Below, piece by piece: positions 5,801 through 8,312 of a stretch of 8,312 bases of DNA (positions are counted from its first letter, which is position 1; each line of letters starts with the position of its first letter). The notes beneath the pieces were generated by a model that saw only the letters and a program-made list of their open reading frames with translations, was not told the origin of the DNA and did not search any database. The translations under genes and the position numbers were made by a program. The DNA is from Treponema sp. UBA3870. Its GTDB lineage: Bacteria; Spirochaetota; Spirochaetia; Treponematales; Treponemataceae. The stretch lies in assembly GCA_002392275.1 (NCBI GenBank), contig DGGQ01000146.1:1-8312 (forward strand), read 5' to 3'.

Positions 5801-8312
5801 TATTTTATGGTCCACCGTTTTCCGTTGCTGCGACCAAAGATTTCCGGTTCGTACATACATTCGGCAAGAACCGCTGGACTTTCGTATTCGCCTGAGCGTT
5901 GTGCCCTGAACATGAATTCGAAGCTGTGGTTTCCAATCGGCATGGAGTTCCAGAAGCAGCGGATTTCCGCATCGTAGATATCCTGGTGTGAAATCCTCCA
6001 GTTGTAATTGTAGCTTCGTTTTGACATTCCGACATCATCTGGAATTACTGAAGCCGTTGTCTCGAATGCCGAGTTCAAAATCTCTGCTCCTGCGGGAACT
6101 GGAGCGCGGACTGCTACAAAGGTTCTGTTCTTTGTCGTCGTGACATAGACTTTTTCTTTGTAGATTTTGCCGGACTCAAGTTTGTTGCCCTCAACTTTTT
6201 CTCCTGTGCGGGCATCCGTTATTTCAACATAAACACAAAGTCCCTCGTCCCTTGCCTTCTGCTCCGCCGCCGGGATTGCATAGGTCATTGAGGCCGTGTA
6301 GAACAAAATGCCGTCACCATCTTTTTTGATTTCCAGAGGAACGCTTGTTTCCAGAGGCACATCAAGTTTCGGAAGAGAGGCGGAGAATTTGTCGTCCTTC
6401 GCCTTTGACTTTTCGTTCAAGTTTCCGAATCGATATTTTGAATCAACAGGCTCCGCTCCAAGCCCCTTGAATTTTCCATCGAGAATTGATTTTCCATTCA
6501 AAAGTGCCTCGGCAGAAAAGTCTGTCGCCGTCAAATCATTCGCACGGATGTATGAATCAAGTGCAATCAGCACACGGCTTGTTGTTGCGGTGGACTGCCA
6601 TCTTCCCTGACCGGACTTTTCCATTTCCAGAATCTGCCAAACCAAATGTCCGTTGTACAAATCCTCCGCATCGAGTTTTGTGAAGAGATGGAGCGCAAGT
6701 GCATAACGTTCGGCATCGCTGTTGTAGAAATACCATGACTCCCATGGCGCAGTTGTCTGGAACGAAACTCCACGCGTCGTGAGGGCCATCAGGTTTTTGA
6801 TTTTTTTCGCAGCCTGTTTTGCTACATCCTGATTTCCATTTTCAAAAGCCGCAAGTCCAGCAAAAGCATATTCGCTTGCACCTGTGGTTGATTCAATAAT
6901 CTTTGTCAAATCGGACGCGCTGATTTTTTGACCAAGCCGCGCAAGAACATAATAGCTGTACGCCCTTGGATAATACCATCCCTTTTCATCCAGCTTTTTA
7001 AGCTCGTTCTTGATGTATGAAACCAGTTTTGCCTTATTGATTTTGGAACTTACAGGAATCTTGTGTTCCGAAGCCAGCGCAATGATTTCGCCAATCCTCA
7101 GTGAGACAGCAAGGCTTGATTCACTTCCATCCGGCCAGTAGGGGAATCCTCCGTCTTTTTTCTGAAGGTCGCCCCATTTTGCAATCTCCTCGGACGCAAC
7201 TGTTTTTGCATCGTCAACTTTGCTTGAAAGACCGAGCACCGAAATATAATCGCCAAACGCAACAAGCGGCATTATTGCGGAGGACCTTTGCTCAAGGCAT
7301 CCATAAGGATAATGGAACACATAATCAACGGCGGTCCGCAGAGTTCCAAGGCGGCTTGAATCAAGCTGGACATAGAATGTGCCGCGTCCGTCATCGGTTG
7401 TTGCCGGGAAGATTATTTTTTCTTCCGCTGATTTTTCATCATGGTCAATCTGTCCGACCGTTGTGACAGTTTCGTAGATGTACGGTTTTTCAATCTCCAG
7501 ACCCTTGTAGATTATCTCGTTGACCGGAGCCGACCTTACCGTAAATGAAAGCGTAATCCATCCGGCAGATTTTGCATCCACCGAGAACATGAGCGTCTGT
7601 GTGTCGCCAGATTTTACCACGATGGATTTTTTTGATTCACCGGAAACAACAGCCTCACCGTTCTGTCTGATTATGTCACCCGGACGGCGTTCGTAATCTG
7701 TTTTTTCAAGACCGCTCAGGACGGCAAAATCAACAGTGACGGTTTCATCTTTGTCGCCGATGTTCGTAATCACAACACCAGCTTCTCCATTGTCACCTGG
7801 ACGGAGGATTCTTGTTTCAACGTCGCGCACCGAAATTGGATTTGCGACCGTAAGAGTTTCTTCCTTGTATGCAAAAGTATTTTCCTTTACGCCGACCACG
7901 GTAACGACATATTCGGTCAAAGAATCCGGGAGCTTGAAATCAACAGAAACTTTTCCATCGGCATCAGTTACAAGGCTCGGGAGGAAAACGGCTGTGGCCC
8001 GGAAATCTTTTCTAATCTGGAATGAACCGCCGTCATCAGCAGCCTCTTCATCGGACTCATATTCGGGAGCCTCCTCCATTTCGGCTAAGTCCTCACTAAA
8101 TCCTTTTCCTGCAAGAGCTATTCCGTTTACGCTATCATACATTGCGGCTTCACTTGCTCTGGAAGATGCGGTTGTTTTCATCATTTTCATGTCGGAGTAC
8201 AGATATTCAAGTTCCTTTGCGTTCAGCTCGTAATCGCCATAAGTGACTGGTGTAGCGAGAGAAGTGCGGGAATCAAAATGGCTTGTGCGCGGATTGAAAT
8301 TGCCCATGCCAT
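5800..8312 (-). CDS. Bacterial alpha-2-macroglobulin-like protease trap, C-terminal part (partial)
   Basis: The reading frame is open past the right edge, so the N-terminal macroglobulin domains and any signal peptide or lipobox are not seen. Counting from the codon at 8307: residues 38-98 are a Met/Ser/Ala then strongly acidic low-complexity segment in the place of the bait region. FRATAVFLPSLVTDADG at 102-118 opens the A2M domain (LPDSLTEYVVTVVGV follows). The thioester motif is YGCLEQ at 335-340, with Cys337 and Gln340 forming the bond. The helical thioester domain extends to about 600 and includes GGFPYWPDG (386-394). The C-terminal macroglobulin-type domain ends with PVPAGAEILN and a G.H.F.F..RA...GEYESPA..AE.MYEPE pattern typical of the family. 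Such proteins trap proteases in the periplasm by covalent thioester attachment after bait cleavage. E. coli pairs one with the penicillin-binding protein PbpC; none is seen in this window. The motif is intact, so it should be active. Confidence 0.93.
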   Translation of the reverse strand, partial: GMGNFNPRTSHFDSRTSLATPVTYGDYELNAKELEYLYSDMKMMKTTASSRASEAAMYDSVNGIALAGKGFSEDLAEMEEAPEYESDEEAADDGGSFQIRKDFRATAVFLPSLVTDADGKVSVDFKLPDSLTEYVVTVVGVKENTFAYKEETLTVANPISVRDVETRILRPGDNGEAGVVITNIGDKDETVTVDFAVLSGLEKTDYERRPGDIIRQNGEAVVSGESKKSIVVKSGDTQTLMFSVDAKSAGWITLSFTVRSAPVNEIIYKGLEIEKPYIYETVTTVGQIDHDEKSAEEKIIFPATTDDGRGTFYVQLDSSRLGTLRTAVDYVFHYPYGCLEQRSSAIMPLVAFGDYISVLGLSSKVDDAKTVASEEIAKWGDLQKKDGGFPYWPDGSESSLAVSLRIGEIIALASEHKIPVSSKINKAKLVSYIKNELKKLDEKGWYYPRAYSYYVLARLGQKISASDLTKIIESTTGASEYAFAGLAAFENGNQDVAKQAAKKIKNLMALTTRGVSFQTTAPWESWYFYNSDAERYALALHLFTKLDAEDLYNGHLVWQILEMEKSGQGRWQSTATTSRVLIALDSYIRANDLTATDFSAEALLNGKSILDGKFKGLGAEPVDSKYRFGNLNEKSKAKDDKFSASLPKLDVPLETSVPLEIKKDGDGILFYTASMTYAIPAAEQKARDEGLCVYVEITDARTGEKVEGNKLESGKIYKEKVYVTTTKNRTFVAVRAPVPAGAEILNSAFETTASVIPDDVGMSKRSYNYNWRISHQDIYDAEIRCFWNSMPIGNHSFEFMFRAQRSGEYESPAVLAECMYEPEIFGRSNGKRWTIK

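Noticed and set aside
7101..7466. 121-codon open frame on the plus strand
   Set aside because: It is antisense to the thioester region, whose CLEQ motif and flanks are unmistakably coding on the other strand; Gln/His/Arg-rich shadow composition.
7736..8233. 165-codon open frame on the plus strand
   Set aside because: It lies antisense inside the alpha-2-macroglobulin gene, is Ser/Phe-rich as expected from reading that gene backwards, and has no recognisable domain.
1..8312. CRISPR array, tRNA, rRNA, insertion sequence or attachment site
   Set aside because: No spaced direct repeats, tRNA-like cloverleaf, transposase fragments or terminal repeats were seen; nearly all of the window is well-packed coding sequence on one strand.

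Overview
The window is a compact, entirely minus-strand stretch of a bacterial chromosome with short intergenic gaps. A bacterial alpha-2-macroglobulin (a periplasmic protein) implies a cell with an outer membrane. A YesL/DUF624 membrane protein is more typical of Firmicutes and spirochaetes. Together with the moderate GC content and AT-rich spacers, this suggests a spirochaete, perhaps a host-associated Treponema. That assignment is an inference from protein style, not a database match.

Layout in transcription order (right to left). From 8312 to 5800 lies the C-terminal part of an alpha-2-macroglobulin-like protease trap whose N-terminus is outside the window. Its stop overlaps the start of a 174-residue two-helix membrane protein of unknown function (5800-5276). 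Next is a separately promoted DUF624/YesL-like membrane protein (5188-4409). After a 243-base regulatory gap comes a lipid or polyketide type gene set: acyl carrier protein (4165-3923), a single-chain ketosynthase plus chain-length-factor-like fusion (3750-1381), a FabG-type ketoreductase (1377-646), a FabZ-type dehydratase (649-194), and the first 55 codons of a flavodoxin-fold oxidoreductase running off the left edge (166-1).

The most interesting part is this ACP to flavodoxin operon. It encodes an iterative extend, reduce and dehydrate cycle on a carrier protein, with no enoyl reductase, malonyl transferase or thioesterase visible here. The second ketosynthase half has lost all three catalytic residues (Cys to Pro, one His to Ala or Asp, one His to Glu), as expected of a chain-length-factor partner fused in cis. 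This gene content resembles type II polyene biosynthesis (aryl polyene, ishigamide type) more than a complete housekeeping fatty acid pathway, but the product cannot be read from the sequence.

The operon also has clear non-coding structure. A perfect 10-bp inverted repeat overlaps the likely transcription start in front of the ACP gene. A second perfect hairpin sits just upstream of the ACP ribosome binding site. An 18-bp fully paired hairpin lies between the ACP gene and the ketosynthase gene, where it could cut transcription down so that ACP is made in excess over the enzymes.
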